64,000 nucleotides of DNA from Trichostrongylus colubriformis (lineage: Eukaryota; Nematoda; Chromadorea; Rhabditida; Trichostrongylidae): contig OZ022256.1 of NCBI GenBank assembly GCA_963978905.1, positions 11,081,501 to 11,145,500 on the forward strand, given 5' to 3'. This document shows, piece by piece, positions 13,122-24,892 of the stretch. The notes under the pieces are model-generated. The model worked only from the letters and a program-made list of their open reading frames with translations, was not told where the DNA came from and did no database searches. Position 1 is the stretch's first letter. Every line of letters starts with the position of its first letter. The position numbers and the translations under genes were made by a program.

Positions 13122-13775
13122 TATTTACGTATTTTCCTGGCATTATTTTTGTTTATTTCATTATTTCCAGTGTTCCCAAGAGTAGTACTACAAGAATATG
13201 TACACCGAAAATTCATATAAATCTTTCTGATTAGGAGGCCGTGATGGGCAAAGAATACAAGAAAACATGAGAAGAGATTACAGAGTACACGTTTACTATA
13301 TGCAACGGTTTCGTTACCGTTGATGTACGATTAATTTTCTACTCCTTTTGGGGTAGTTTTCAGAGTGCAACACTCGAAAACAGCGTGAAACTCTCACACG
13401 AAAATCAGAGAAGAATAGGGTGCGAATCCCCGAGCTGTAATTGTGAAAAGTGCGATGTGAGGAGGTGAGACAACTGAAGTTGGTATCGATGCCACGCAAG
13501 GACTCCGTTTCATCAAACATTCAGCAGAATTCCTGGAACTTTCTTCTTATTAAACAGGAATGCTGCCAAGCGTTCATTCTGAGAATGTCTACTTCCTCGA
13601 AAAACTTCTATCGTTCATAGTGCGAAATTCACTATGAGCATTTTGTGAGACAGCGTAGACGCGAATATGGAAACCATCAGATGCTTTTATCATATTACAG
13701 CCATAACTACTCTACTTCATCGTTTACCTTTTGATAGGCAATGGTCTCATTCATTCATCCACGCAGCGCAACAAG

Positions 13776-14105
13776 CTTCTCGAAGGGGTGGTGCATCGGT
13801 TGAGGCCTGGCTTGGCAGTTGCTCCTCCCCTGAAGTGATGCAGCGAACACGAAAACATGCGAAAAAGCATGCGAATTTCACTGAGAAGGATCGGGTTCTA
13901 GTTTTTGGGTTTTCGCAGTTTCATTCCGTTTTTCCCGACTGAACGTGCTTCTCGAAGGGGTGGTGCATCGGTTGCGGCCTGGCTTGGCAGTTGCCCCTCC
14001 CCTGAAGTGATGCAGAGAACATGAAAACATGCGAAGTTTCCTGAGAAGAAGTGGGTTCTAGTTTTTGGGTTTTTCGCAGTTTCACTCCATTCTTTCCCGA
14101 CTGAT
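13776..14105 (+). repeat. Tandem duplication, unit about 172 bp
   Basis: Unit 1 (13,776-13,947) and unit 2 (13,948 to about 14,105) both start CTTCTCGAAGGGGTGGTGCA and share TGGCTTGGCAGTTGC, CCCCTGAAGTGATGCAG and GGGTTCTAGTTTTTGGGTTT. The second unit lacks a few bases (one AAGCATGCG repeat). Open frames here come from the repeat. Confidence 0.85.
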
Positions 14106-15212
14106 GTGATAGTAATCACCCCTTCTCTGAAAGAAAGCCATCGACAAAATCACCAAATCACCCACCCCTCTCATGTCTTTGAGTGCCCATTCTCCTCGTC
14201 GATCACTTTGCCGGTATATCCTCTTTTATTCGTATCTCTTTCTGTAATAGTAGCATCGTGCTTCAGTCGGATGTAATTTTAATGAATACATTGCCCTGAC
14301 ATACGAACATACGAAATGAAAAAAGATTTAAAAATTATCCCTCAAATCTTCAAGTTAATCTCTCCATGCCGTTTCATTAACTGAAACATCTCTCACGCCA
14401 CAAACCAGAGGAAATTGTTTCAAACCTTCAGTCAGTCTTGCAGTCGTCATCTTGCACTTCTGACGGAGCAAACCGAATTGAATTTGCCTCGACCACGAGG
14501 ACAAACACTAGCCGAAAAGTGCAAGCATGTGCCTGGTGCTTTTACTCAAATTGTCGCAAAGAGCGACCATTTATCGGAAATGCTTTCAGTGAAGCGCATT
14601 TCGCCTCGAGTAACTTGCGGATAATTAAGTCAAAGTTGAAGATATGTACTCGAACACGAGGCTTTCCTTCTAGCCTTCATAAAGTTGCTAAACCTGCTCT
14701 TGTGTCATCTTTGAACAAAAAAAAAAACAGGTTCAGTGATGGAATTGCAATTCCGCCTGAATGAAATGCATGGCGCAGCCAACTGTGAGCAGTAAACAGC
14801 CCATTATAAAGGATGGCCAAATTTTATGAGTTGTGTGGGCTAGTCGATGTACATACTACTGTATTTATTGTACAAGAGGAGTCTCGCATCAATTCACCTA
14901 CTCCGAAGGGGTGAAAGGAATGGTTAATCTGGGCGTGCCTTGATCTACGGTTCGAACTCGAGCCGTGCTCGTGACAGCGTTTCACTTTTCACAAATTCCG
15001 AAATGGTAACTCTTAACAAACACCTTGCGGAGAATAGCGGCTGTGACCTAAATTGCACTTTATCGGAGTAACCCCTCCTTAAAGGCATTGGTAGAGGTCG
15101 AATATCGAAAAATTATCGAATACGAAGTCCAGATGCCTACTTATACGAAAGTGAGGAAAAATGGAATGGGACGGTTATAACCCAAAAAATAAGACTCTCT
15201 GCTCATGGTTAC
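14106..15212. other. Intergenic stretch without recognised features
   Basis: A 108-codon open frame at 14,438-14,764 (+) contains a short CAWCFYSNC motif but has no splice context or family match that I can see. A GGTTCGAACTC motif near 14,951 resembles a polymerase III B box but has no matching A box. Confidence 0.3.
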
Positions 15213-15466
15213 TTCGGAAGGGGTGGGGGTCACGCGGTCGAATTTCCGCGGGGCCATACGCGACGAGCGGCGCGGCGGGTGCGAGTGCCAGTGGCAGCGC
15301 ACGGCAGCCTTCATGCGAGGCAGTGTGGCATGAGTGGAAGCGCAGACGTGACGCAGTCACGCTCGGCCGTTTTCCCAGCAATCCATATGGCGAGTCGTAA
15401 TGGTGGCGCCGCGAGTGCACCGCCGCCAAGCGGGAAATTCGACCTCGGACCCCCACCCCTTCGAAA
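15213..15466. mobile_element. MITE with AAGGGGTGGGGGTC / GGTCGAATTTCCGC ends
   Basis: Left end TTCGGAAGGGGTGGGGGTC..CGGTCGAATTTCCGC is mirrored by GCGGGAAATTCGACC..GACCCCCACCCCTTCGAA. It is about 254 bp and very GC-rich inside. Relatives with GGTCGAATTTTCGC ends lie at 30,651 and 40,367. The long overlapping open frames here are composition artefacts. Confidence 0.7.
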
Positions 15467-15615
15467 GGAGGCGGACTCTGTTAGAAAAATTGGCGGGAAC
15501 TGTCAAAACAAGAGGTGGCTGTTCAAAAAGATGGCCCTTAGGTTGCCTTCATTACTCTGCGCTGGTAGAGGGTGTCCACATTCACAGGTTGCTAAGCTAG
15601 TGGCACCGGGGAGGT

Positions 15616-15714
15616 GCATAGACGACGCAAGCAACAAGGCACGGTGGGATAGGCGAAGACGCAGAGACACGCAACAACGCCCTGCCGTCGGCACCGCAGA
15701 GTATGAAAGCGGCT
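15616..15714. repeat. Harbinger-like MITE half-copy
   Basis: GACGACGCAAGC, GACGCAGAGACACGCA and GCACCGCAGAGTATGAAAGCGGC match the right half of the 6344-6515 element. The left terminus is missing. Confidence 0.5.
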
Positions 15715-15719
15715 TTATA

Positions 15720-17196
15720 ACGCCCGGTAACGCTCCTTTTCTTCACAATTGCCACAAATTGTCTTCTTGGACCGCTTCAGGAGTTCTCACTACTCACATT
15801 ACCCCTGTCTTAAATTACTTGGCCTACCGAGGAGAATTCCACTCATACATGTGAGATTGATGGTGCTGAATAGAATAACGGATGGCTCGTGGCGGTCTTT
15901 ATGTATAGGAGGGGCTCCTTCTTATTTCCTCTTTAAATTCTAGAAGCAATTGTTTGGAGAAGCTGCTGTTTCTATGAGCTACTCTTCTATCTTTCTAAAT
16001 TTTCTATTATAGAAGTTACTTTTGGACCAATGTGAGATTCAAGAATCAGTCCTTGGAACCTTCATATTTTAGTAAACAATTCTTACGCATCGGTGGAATT
16101 TACCATGATTTTTTGGTCATAATGGCTCACGACGCCATTGCTTTGCAAGCTCTGCCACAGCTGGCGTTTATTATCGATATTATCGCCCAGTTAGACCACT
16201 AATACAAGTAGGCAATCTGGCCTCGGGACGAGTACATATGCTCCAGGTGGAAGTCCAAAAACAGCATGTGATGTCTAGTCGTGAAATGTCCATGCACTGG
16301 GATACCAAACAGCTTCTTGAGTCGCAAAGCTATAACAAAGGCAAATAGTTGAAAAACGTGAAAGTCTATACAGTGAAGAATAAATAAGCAAAATAATATT
16401 TTGTGTCATCATGGCCAGATCCGAAAGAATACATTGCGTTTTTTCTGCATTTTGATGCAATGGAATTCACTGGTGGCGCTGAGAGATCGACAGCAGAAGG
16501 ACTAGTTTGTTAAGAATTGGGAAAGGAAATCACAACGGTAACGACCTATTGTCGAAATTGCCCAGCCCCAAATAATTTCCCTACAGCGTCAATAGAATCC
16601 CTCGGACGAGTCAGCACGAGAGAAACGAATCACTTATTGATCGGTATTGATCGAGAGGCGATTGGATCTTTGGAAAATTGCGCTGACCTCGAAAGTTCAG
16701 ATACTAGAAGATCGCCCCATATTAAATTTCCAAAAAATGGAAACTGAAGTACTGGAATGGAAGTGGGAGTTTAGAGGGCTCAAAACAAATCGAACAGCAG
16801 CTGCAAACGAACGTCGGTCATTCGGCGAACATCAAATACGAAAGAAGATATTTCGTAAGAAATACTTTTCGGAATGATCGATTAGACGGCAGAGCTGAAG
16901 TTTCAGCAAAGAATTTGAGCGATGGCGCAGAATAATCGCCGCTGCGCTCATTTGTAACGACCGGTCGCTATGGCAGGCGCACTACTTAGCCCCTCCCCTT
17001 CTAAGGAAGCTCGTTTTTTCACTTGGAACGTCGATATCCAGGAAGTAAGAGGCGGGACATAATGCGTAATGCACTATCATGTGACCAGTGTTTGACAACA
17101 GAATCGTCTAGGATCGCTGCAAAGCTGATTGAAGTAATCAGAGTGGTAATTTCCGAGTTTCCGAGTCGGCATATATCAAGGAGCCATAATAAACTA
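15720..17196. other. Intergenic stretch without recognised features
   Basis: No exon with two splice sites and no transposon ends were found. Open frames near 16,517 and 16,647 overlap in different frames and lack splice or family support. Confidence 0.35.
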
Positions 17197-19109
17197 TTAA
17201 GTTGTAAGGAAAGTTTTGGTCGGTTTTCATCATTTCATTTTCGCGAGACCATAACTAGGTCCAGGCTGCATCTTTTCTCATAGAATGAGCACCATTCGAT
17301 TCGATACGTTTTGGCAACATTATATTGGGTCATTCCATAAGTAGTGTCGTTTTTTATCCAGCAAAAAATTTTTCCATGAAATCTTCAGCTTTTGCAGCGT
17401 ATCATATATCATTCGAAAGCAAATTTTCTGTTCTACAAAATGACGTGTTAGTTTTCAAGTGTGTTAGAATGGCGCTGAAATTTAGGCTGGCAAAGATTCA
17501 GGTCTAGCAGACAAAAATTGGCCAAACCGGCAATCAATTAAAACACTATATTTTACTTGAGGAAAACTAACCAACCATGTGTTCCGTAATCAGCCCCGAC
17601 CTCTCCTACAAGTTCCACCAGTCAGTTGCTTGAAATGTCACGTCGCTCTTTTTCCACATTTAGTTTTTCCGCCACAACTCGGTGATTTTAAACAATTTCT
17701 TCGAACCAAGGCAAGAAAATTTTCTCAACCAATCAGTTGAAAGAGTGGTGAAATGTTAAGAGCAGAGGGTAGATAGGAACAGGGAAATACCACTGACCGG
17801 ATTCCTTAACATTCTCACGGAAAAAATAAATTGTGAAAAATGTCAGCTGGACCCCTATAACATGGTATTAAAACTCAATCTGGATCGCAACCAAGACAAA
17901 CTGGAAAGATGTTTTCGATATAGCAGAAAAAGTTCTTTGAAGTGGTTTATGAAACATTTCTAAGCAAGGGATTTGAAAGAAAAAAAATTTCATTTTGAAT
18001 AAGTGTGAGTGCTTTCGAAAAAAAAGTTTCAGAAAAACAACGACACGACTTCTTGATCAACTAAATATTGGAAATTGTAGAAGAGGTCAGGACTGAGTAC
18101 GCGACAGATGACTGGTTGATTTTCCTAAATTAAAATATAGTGTTTCAATTGATTGCCGGTTTGGTCAATTTTTGTCGGCTGGATCTACCTCTTCGCCAGC
18201 CTAAATGTCGGCCCCATTCTAACAAACTCAGAAACTAAACATGTCATTTTGTAGAGCAGGAGAACCTCTTTCAAGTGATATATGACATTATGCAAAAACT
18301 CGTAATTTCATAGGAAAAATTTATGCTTGAAAAATACGAGGTTACTATGGTATGACCTAATACATACTTGCTTATCTCACTTTGATGAAGAGCTCACGAT
18401 TATATTGAGCGATTTCAAAAAAAGTCGACTCCAAATCACCAGTCATTCTGAACACATTGCCATTGAAGGAGCTGTCGAATGTTTGGAAAGGTGGGGATTA
18501 GTCGGCGCTTGATCCGGTGAATATGACGGACGGAGGGCTTCAGCCTGCAACTGCTTCGACTACTGAAAGAGGATTTGTGAAAAATACGCCGCCCATGGCT
18601 GCTCTGAGGAGTCACGCGGCACCCATTTTTGGGTTTTTTCGAATCAGGCTACTTGAGGTAGTCAACCACATTTGTGTAGGGAGGGAAATTAGTTTTAGAT
18701 ATCCCCTGCGAGTATAAACGCTCATCGCTTTCTGCCGTTTTAGTTAAAGCGGTTTGATCAATTGAAAATTCAAGCAACTCCCTTTTATTTCTCCACCTAT
18801 GAAACCACAGACAAAGTAATGCTTCACCACCTCCCCTTACGGCACTCATTTGTGGCTGCCTAAGCTGGGACTCGCCTAAACAAGGACTCGTGAAGTGAAG
18901 TCATCCAAAAATGCCACTTCCGCAGTACTTTAAATTTCCCCGATAATTTGAAAACCGTGCGGCATTCCAAGGGAATCGTATAATCAGAAAAAAAAACTTG
19001 TTGTTCATTCAAGGAGCACAATATGTAAGCTGATTAATGTTGAGACGCTTTGAGATTTGAATACATCTTGTGAACGCGCAAAACCAACCAGAACCTCCTT
19101 ACAACCTAA
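17197..19109. mobile_element. Mariner-like element (TTARGTTGTAAGG ends) carrying a nested foldback
   Basis: Left end TTAAGTTGTAAGGAAAGTTT and right end ACCTCCTTACAACCTAA are inverted partners flanked by TA (17,195-17,196 and 19,110-19,111). Without the nested 17,325-18,360 element it is about 875 bp. The inside has no readable transposase. A shorter inverted relative lies at 24,893-25,220. Confidence 0.65.
17325..18360. mobile_element. Kilobase foldback transposon, copy 2 (1036 bp)
   Basis: Ends TTGGGTCATTCCATAAGTAG and ACTATGGTATGACCTAA, flanked by TA (17,323-17,324 and 18,361-18,362). It is collinear with 12,085-13,121. The uninterrupted target sequence can be read in the relative at 24,893-25,220. 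Confidence 0.85.
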
Positions 19110-20128
19110 TAGGTGGGAGAGCTATTCTGCTCTCTAGCGGAAAGCGTTCTATTTTAGCGCGCAACGGGCCTGGTCCACTTTTGTGACACATCTAGCGACA
19201 ATCGGATGCATTACTGAGGAAAGATTTGCCAGATTCTGAGAGAAGAATTAGGAAAATTGGTATACTGTAAAACAACCGTACTGCCACTACCGAACTTCAG
19301 GTGTCATGTGAACAACAGCCCTACTTGAATCTCAGAGCTTTTTTCTGTTATTTATCAGGAGCAGTAATATAGACCATATGATAGCATTGTAATACCACCG
19401 GCGCCCTTTGTCATTCATTGCCCTTCATGATAGTATTTCCACATGGGCGATTTACGATCAAGTGCTGCGAGACAACTTAAAAAGCCTCTGCGTTACACTG
19501 CCCTTGAAAAACATATCCGTCTGATAACTGATGGTTTCCACCCTCACAAGTGCCGGTTGTGCATGCGCTTATCATCTGACCTGGGAATTTGGGCACTTGA
19601 TGCGGTTGAATTTCAGTCCATCACCAAGGCTATTGTAATATCGTCATGGTTACCGTAACTTCTTTTCTAACGCGCCTGGAATAATGCATCCATAGCGTAA
19701 TTGATATTAAGAGAAGTAATTCTTGGCAACTCAAGCAACGGCTTTTAGTACATAATTCCACGGAATGCATTATGATAAATGCTTTTCCTCGCGGAACACA
19801 ATGCAAAGCTTAGATTGGAAAAAGGGGTTGTGTTTGGAGAGGAAATTCCGCGAGAATCTCTTCAACGACTCAGCTGCCCATTATTTGCTGATTTTGAAAT
19901 CGATCAAGAAGTTTCCAGAAAAAGTTGTCAATCGATAATAACTCTTTGTACCGGATTATTGGAGTACCGTGATATCGACTGACGACCTTTTAAGGTTTTG
20001 GGTGGCATTTCTCTGTAATTCTCTCCCCAACCTAATACGTGATCCTGGGAATTTCTCCAGGTTGAGCAACTTCCCTCCATGCACATGGGATAAAGAGAAA
20101 CAGGGTACATGTCGTGAGAAGAAGCAGC

Positions 20129-20781
20129 TTATGGCATTGGGGACTTAACACATATCGCATCGAGGCTGTCTTTGCACTCTTCAAATCGTGCAACAGCATG
20201 TGCTGCACTTGTTCCCAAGACCGTCTTTTTTAGGTCATATGGAAGCGTCGATCCATGAGAGAGCTGTTGAGATACGTTTTCGAGTATGGAGAACACTACG
20301 TCCGTTAGGTACTTCATCTATTAATAATCATCAGCTATCAAAAATCGAAAATATCAATCTATGAGTCATTACACCATGGTAAAAATCGGTTTTAAGACAA
20401 CCACTAAACGAATTAAATTTTTGTACTTTAAGAAGCTAGCACCACAGCCAATAGAAGAGTAATCCTGGTCGAAGTTTCATCTGAAGTGTTGAGTGGATGT
20501 CCTGCTAATCTTCAATTATTTCGTAGAAACGGGTGATTTTGCGTGAATGTTGAAAGGAACTATCCAGGAGTCACGGTGCCCCATATTTCCGTACAAAAGT
20601 ACTGACGATAAACCGATGATCGGTTTCTGAAAGATATTATTGCTTCAACTGATATCAGAACCATCACAAGAAATGCACACGCAGCGCAATTGAAGTTTTT
20701 GTAAAAATTGCAATTGTCCAGGTCATTAACGAAGTCAACACAAGAAGTAGACCTCATAGTAACCCGGAATCCGGCATCCAA
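20129..20781 (-). CDS. Two possible exons, unrecognised
   Basis: On the minus strand an open block starting after a CACCTAG acceptor (near 20,787) reads CVDFVNDLDNCNFYKNFNC, a cysteine-patterned stretch, and runs into a hydrophobic region. Further down, 20,317-20,129 starts ATG after TTAATAG and reads a soluble, helix-like sequence including FEECKDSLDAIC. Both look more like coding sequence than their surroundings, but the joining splice sites were not resolved. The regular Cys spacing suggests an extracellular protein; that is inference. Confidence 0.22.
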
Positions 20782-22112
20782 TACTTCCTAGGTGAGTCTG
20801 TTATTGTTCTGATTCTTTAAAAAATCAAAAAAAAAACATTATAAGAAGTGCATGCACATGTATAATGTCACAAACAGTATTGTTTTGTCATTACTTGCTG
20901 CATATGCAGTTCGGAACCGTGTTGTCAAAACCCGAACTATCGACTCCATATTCGAAAACTCTGGTCGTAGGATTTACCTTTTCAAAAACCTGAAATATTG
21001 TGGTTAAAACTCGTGCAACACCATGTGTTGCACGATCTCCGTTATGGGTTAAAGGAATCCTCAGCGAAAAATAAAGATACGAATTTTTCTTGAAATCACT
21101 AGATACAATACATTAATAGAACCACGAGAAGAACAGAGAAATTTTCTTTGTTCCAATGCAGAAATCGGAAAATTGGAAAAACACTAATCCCTGTGAAATC
21201 CTGCAGTACAGCCTTGGGAGCGATGCCGGCGGGAAGAGCAGTCCAAAGTTCCGCGTCCAGTGCTAATTGGCTTCCCACCCTGCGTCCCTAACCACGTGAC
21301 CGCCGCCGTTTTGCTTCCAAAGCCCTCATAGCCACACTTCCACGCACAGCCCTATTTCGTTGGACGTTAATTCGAGGAGCTATATCTCGACCGGATTCTT
21401 GTTTTCTTTACCTAATGTTTTGCATGTGGCCTGTAAAAAGTATATACAACATACACAATTTTCGTGGACGATTCCATTTGAAGGGTTGAATCTGCCTTAA
21501 AGCCGTTGGAATGGAATGATTGGTGGAACAAGATTCGAGTAAAAATCTTTGTGGCCGTTCTCATGGCATTTATATGCCGAGCTTTGCTATGCTTTCAAAG
21601 AAATTTGAAATATAAGAGTAGCTGCACTGTTAATACCCTCGCGGCAAGCATTTTTCTTCTATTTGTAATTAGCGAGGCTTTCGAATTATAAAAACTGAAA
21701 TGGGATAGCGAATGGATCGTTTAGTGCTTTTATCGCGAAAGCTAGTCCATTGATAATTAACCGATGGAGTACTAGCGGAAGTCCGGATAATCTGATTCGC
21801 GAAAGTGCAATGCGGTACAGAAACGGCATGACCTCTGTACTTACAATTAAATGAATTACTACAGTTTGAAAAATAAGCTAATGAAAGAACCGGCACGAAA
21901 AGAAACAAATGAGCAGCAACGTTGAATGAAAAGTCACTTATGTACAGATTCTATTGAATGAGCGCTGATTTTGTGTCGTATCAGCGGAATGACGTCAGCG
22001 GGGTCTTTTGAATGTGTCGATCGTCGAATTTTTTTCTGGTTTTGTGATGTTTTGGATTCTTGATAACTGATGATTGCCGCGACCGCCAGCGATACGAAAG
22101 TTGTCATCAATT

Positions 22113-22492
22113 ATGTATGAGCCTAATATGAAATATGAGGTCTCGAACGATACCAAGCCCCGAAGTAGAGCCCATTCCGAGACAAATATTCAGTGCACAA
22201 CACAAAACTGGTTTCACACAGAACTCTTTGATACAAATTTTCGGTCAGGTGAGTATTTTTTTTGAACTGATGAAAAGTTTCTCTGCGAACGAAAGTGACA
22301 GCGGCATTTCTCCATTTGCGCAGTTAAAAATGAAGTGAAGCCATGGAAAGATACCATTCATGAATTCAGCCATAGGAAAAATTTTTTTCAGGTTTTTGGA
22401 CGGAATCTCCTTGTCTGTCGACAGCAATAGGCAATGAAGATTCCGTCCAAAAACCAAAAATGCAAAACGTATCTCTCCCTTCTCGTTTCTAA
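22113..22492 (+). CDS. Possible two-exon 3' end of a gene, unrecognised
   Basis: Exon 22,113-22,248 (ATG start shown; an alternative acceptor CCGCCAG lies a little upstream) ends CGG TCA G|GTGAGT in phase 1. Exon 22,392-22,492 follows a strong TTTTTTTCAG acceptor, starts with the two required bases and runs to a TAA, giving 78 residues. The intron is 143 bp, a typical nematode size. The product is polar and rich in Ser/Thr/Asn (NDTKPRSRAHSETN), like the cytoplasmic tail of a larger protein. The second exon also forms a perfect 18-bp hairpin (22,391-22,408 with 22,439-22,456), which is odd for coding sequence. Confidence 0.4.
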
Positions 22493-22749
22493 GAGATGAC
22501 CTTCTGTTGTGGACGCGCAGTAGCAGACGTGTTCTGTTGGCCATGGCGATAGTTCTAAGAAGATGTGCTCGAAGGCAGCACGCTGGGTAGTCGAGGATTC
22601 AGTCAATGTAGATTTGTTCCCGATTGATTAGCATCACGGGATTTGAAGAAACACTGTATCGCAGCTCTCGTTGGAAGAGGCGTTTTGAGTTCTTGAAATA
22701 GCCATACGATGGCTCATTCGGTGGCAGCGCTCCTTCATGGCCCTAGCTG

Positions 22750-23065
22750 AGCTAAGCCACCATCAGACGTCAGGTGTGTACCCTTCTGTCAGGAATTCGC
22801 ACAACGACGAGCGGCGTGCGAGGAATTGTGTGCGAGCTTTGTGCTTCGCGGTGGTTGGGTCTCAGAACGATTACACCGTAATGCTAGGGGCGCAATACGC
22901 AGTTGACCTGTATTTGCTTGGGGACCTAACAACAAGGCACCTTTAGCTCGTCCGCATTTCTTCGCTTGCGACATGCCGCGGTGCGAAATCCTGACATAAG
23001 GGTACACACCCTCAGACGTCACGATTTGCGATTTTGCGATTATGCGGCATTGCACTTTCGCACGC
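22750..23065. repeat. GGCCGCCGTCA-family foldback relic split by a MITE
   Basis: AAGCCACCATCAGACGTCA before the MITE and TCAGACGTCACGATTTGCG after it join into a relative of 2876-3063, which continues with GCGGCATTGCACTTTCGCACGCG as in 2306-2440. Confidence 0.5.
22772..23011. mobile_element. Mutator-like MITE, 240 bp, with 9-bp target duplication
   Basis: Ends AGGTGTGTACCCTTCTGTCAGG and its complement at the right (CCTGACATAAGGGTACACACCC). The 9-mer TCAGACGTC is present on both sides (22,763-22,771 and 23,012-23,020), the duplication length of Mutator-like elements. The second copy is at 49,685. Confidence 0.75.
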
Positions 23066-23335
23066 GATGCTGCTAGTTGGAGTGGTAGGGAAACAGCTGT
23101 AGCATGTTCTGAGCCAATGTAAATGCAACTGGCGAGAAAACGCGTCCACAAAGAAAATCGACCGGGACACGGTGTGACTTCTCTGCTTTTTGGTCTCTCC
23201 ATTCCGGTCGTTCGCAACTGCAATTCACTTAGCAACACTACTTTCTACTCCTCATTCTATCCGCCTCCATTCATAAAATATCCCTTCCGCCCCTCCAGAA
23301 AAGGTCTCTATGTATGGTACGCTTTTTGTTTACAG

Positions 23336-23481
23336 ACGGAAGCTTATACATTCTACTGCTCGAAAAGATTGTCGAATTTGCATCTCACGTTTCTGTTTCT
23401 GGTGACGTATCCATGGAGGCTACAGGTCAGGCAGGATCTGTCGTTGTTACAGAGGGAAGTACGAAAATCGGATTACTGTGA
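23336..23481 (+). CDS. Possible terminal exon, unrecognised
   Basis: After a TTTGTTTACAG acceptor a 47-codon frame (two leading bases) reads LYILLLEKIVEFASHVSVSG and continues Ser/Val/Thr/Glu-rich to a TGA. The leading phase would also accept the exon ending at 22,248, so it could be an alternative last exon of that candidate gene. Beyond the stop, coding-like stretches continue in other frames (KITVTKVPDVVTFGGKF), which may mean a frameshifted relic. Confidence 0.3.
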
Positions 23482-24357
23482 CGAAGGTTCCTGATGTGGT
23501 GACATTTGGAGGGAAATTCGACAAATCAAGAGTCTAAAACAAAGACCAAAAAAGTATCAGCTCAACTTTTGGTTGAAGAATCTCAAGAGGGTTAGATCGG
23601 AAGCAATCGAATAACTTTTATCAGTGGCGCATGAATACAGTTACCGCTTGGTGGTCTCGTCCCAGCGTGCTGCTAAGAGGGACTTCAGAGGAGTCTGCAG
23701 AATTTATGTTTGGACAGTGAGAATGGTGCCAACCAGTAGACATAAAATCGAATGGGCTATTACAGGTGCGTGTATTGAAAATAGTTGATTCAACTCAAAG
23801 GTGGGCGAATGTTTTGTTCAAAATTCCATTGATCGACTGGAAAGCGGGCAACTGTTTCTATGGTGGAGAAAAATGGGACACATATAGTATTATTTCAACA
23901 GCACTATAATTCGTACTCAGCTCACCCATTACCACATCACATCAATAACAAATTCGTAACCTTTGCACACGTCGAACGGAATGGTGGGCCGTTACTTATT
24001 CCCCTCTCTACACAAAAACCGATAATTTCGATCGATATCCATCGACGGCTCGTCCTTTTGCTGTGGTTCATTGACCGGTTCCCCCCTATTACATTACTTT
24101 TATTTTATATAAGAGAGTTTGCTAGTCTCCACCGTCTCACATATTTATGCACATTCCCGATTCTGCCCACCGCGGCAACGTCGGAGGCCCAATCAGGGTC
24201 AAGTGGGGCGTCGGGGGAAAATTTCACAAAGCGCAAACCCTCCCCCCCCCCTTCTTCAAGTTCCGCTATTTCTGTGTATTCTATCCAGCCAGAGCGATTC
24301 ACCAAGGAAATTAAGAGCCTACGGTCAAAAAAACAGTGGGGCCAAACTCCTGACAAT

Positions 24358-24513
24358 ATAAGAACAACAAAACTCAATGTCTATATACCGAAAAAAAGCG
24401 TCTAAATAATAAGAACCTCACAAAACCCAGTAATAATATTCCAAAACAAAAGCGTCTAGGAAATAAGAACCCAACAAAAATCAATACTTATATTCCGAAA
24501 CGAAAGCATCGCC
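24358..24513 (+). repeat. Three tandem A-rich units of 51-54 bp
   Basis: Units start ATAAGAAC at 24,358, 24,409 and 24,463 and end with AAAGCGTCTA or AAAGCATCG. They share the TATATACCGAAA or TATTCCGAAAC core. The first unit lies at the end of a 181-codon open frame that I do not regard as a proven gene. Confidence 0.8.
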
Positions 24514-24693
24514 GAACATGAATCATATGTTCGTCCTCTGATGACGAAGGGGAAAGCTTAAAAGCCGTGCAAGTTATGCGGCAGGGATGAAGGATGAAAA
24601 AAAGAACTTGGAAACCAAATAGGAGCTATGTAATGTGTTCCACTGCGATCGCTACCGCAATAGCGACCCAGCGATCATATGAGGCACGCTTAA

Positions 24694-24784
24694 GGCCGCT
24701 TCCATACTTTGCGCACCGACGCCGTCACGCGCATGCCGGCGGCACGCGCGTGACGGCGTCGGTGCGCAAAGTATGGAAGCGGCC
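24694..24784. mobile_element. Harbinger-like perfect palindrome, 91 bp
   Basis: Two 39-bp arms are exact inverted complements around a 13-base centre (ATGCCGGCGGCAC). Arms start GGCCGCTTCCATACTTTGCG. It is flanked by TAA on both sides (24,691-24,693 and 24,785-24,787), the TWA duplication of PIF/Harbinger elements. The wider flanks also share ACGCTTA. Confidence 0.85.
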
Positions 24785-24892
24785 TAACGCTTAAGCCTGA
24801 GAAATTCCGTTGATCACTGCCTACCTCAACCCCCCCCTCCCAGCGGACCAAATACGACCCCCTTGTCGAGGATTCCTCGATGGATGTTTGAC

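Noticed and set aside
15161..15854. 191-codon frame and its opposite-strand partners
   Set aside because: It spans two MITEs (15,213-15,466 and 15,616-15,714). GC-rich composition keeps all frames open.
19443..19982. Frames with KCRLCMRL and a polar helix-like stretch
   Set aside because: The CxxC looks like half a zinc finger, but the His pair is absent and no splice partner was found.
23860..24405. 181-codon plus-strand frame with a Ser/Pro-rich end
   Set aside because: The last part looks coding-like (PSPPPSSSS region), but there is no splice or family support and it runs into tandem repeats, so no gene was called.
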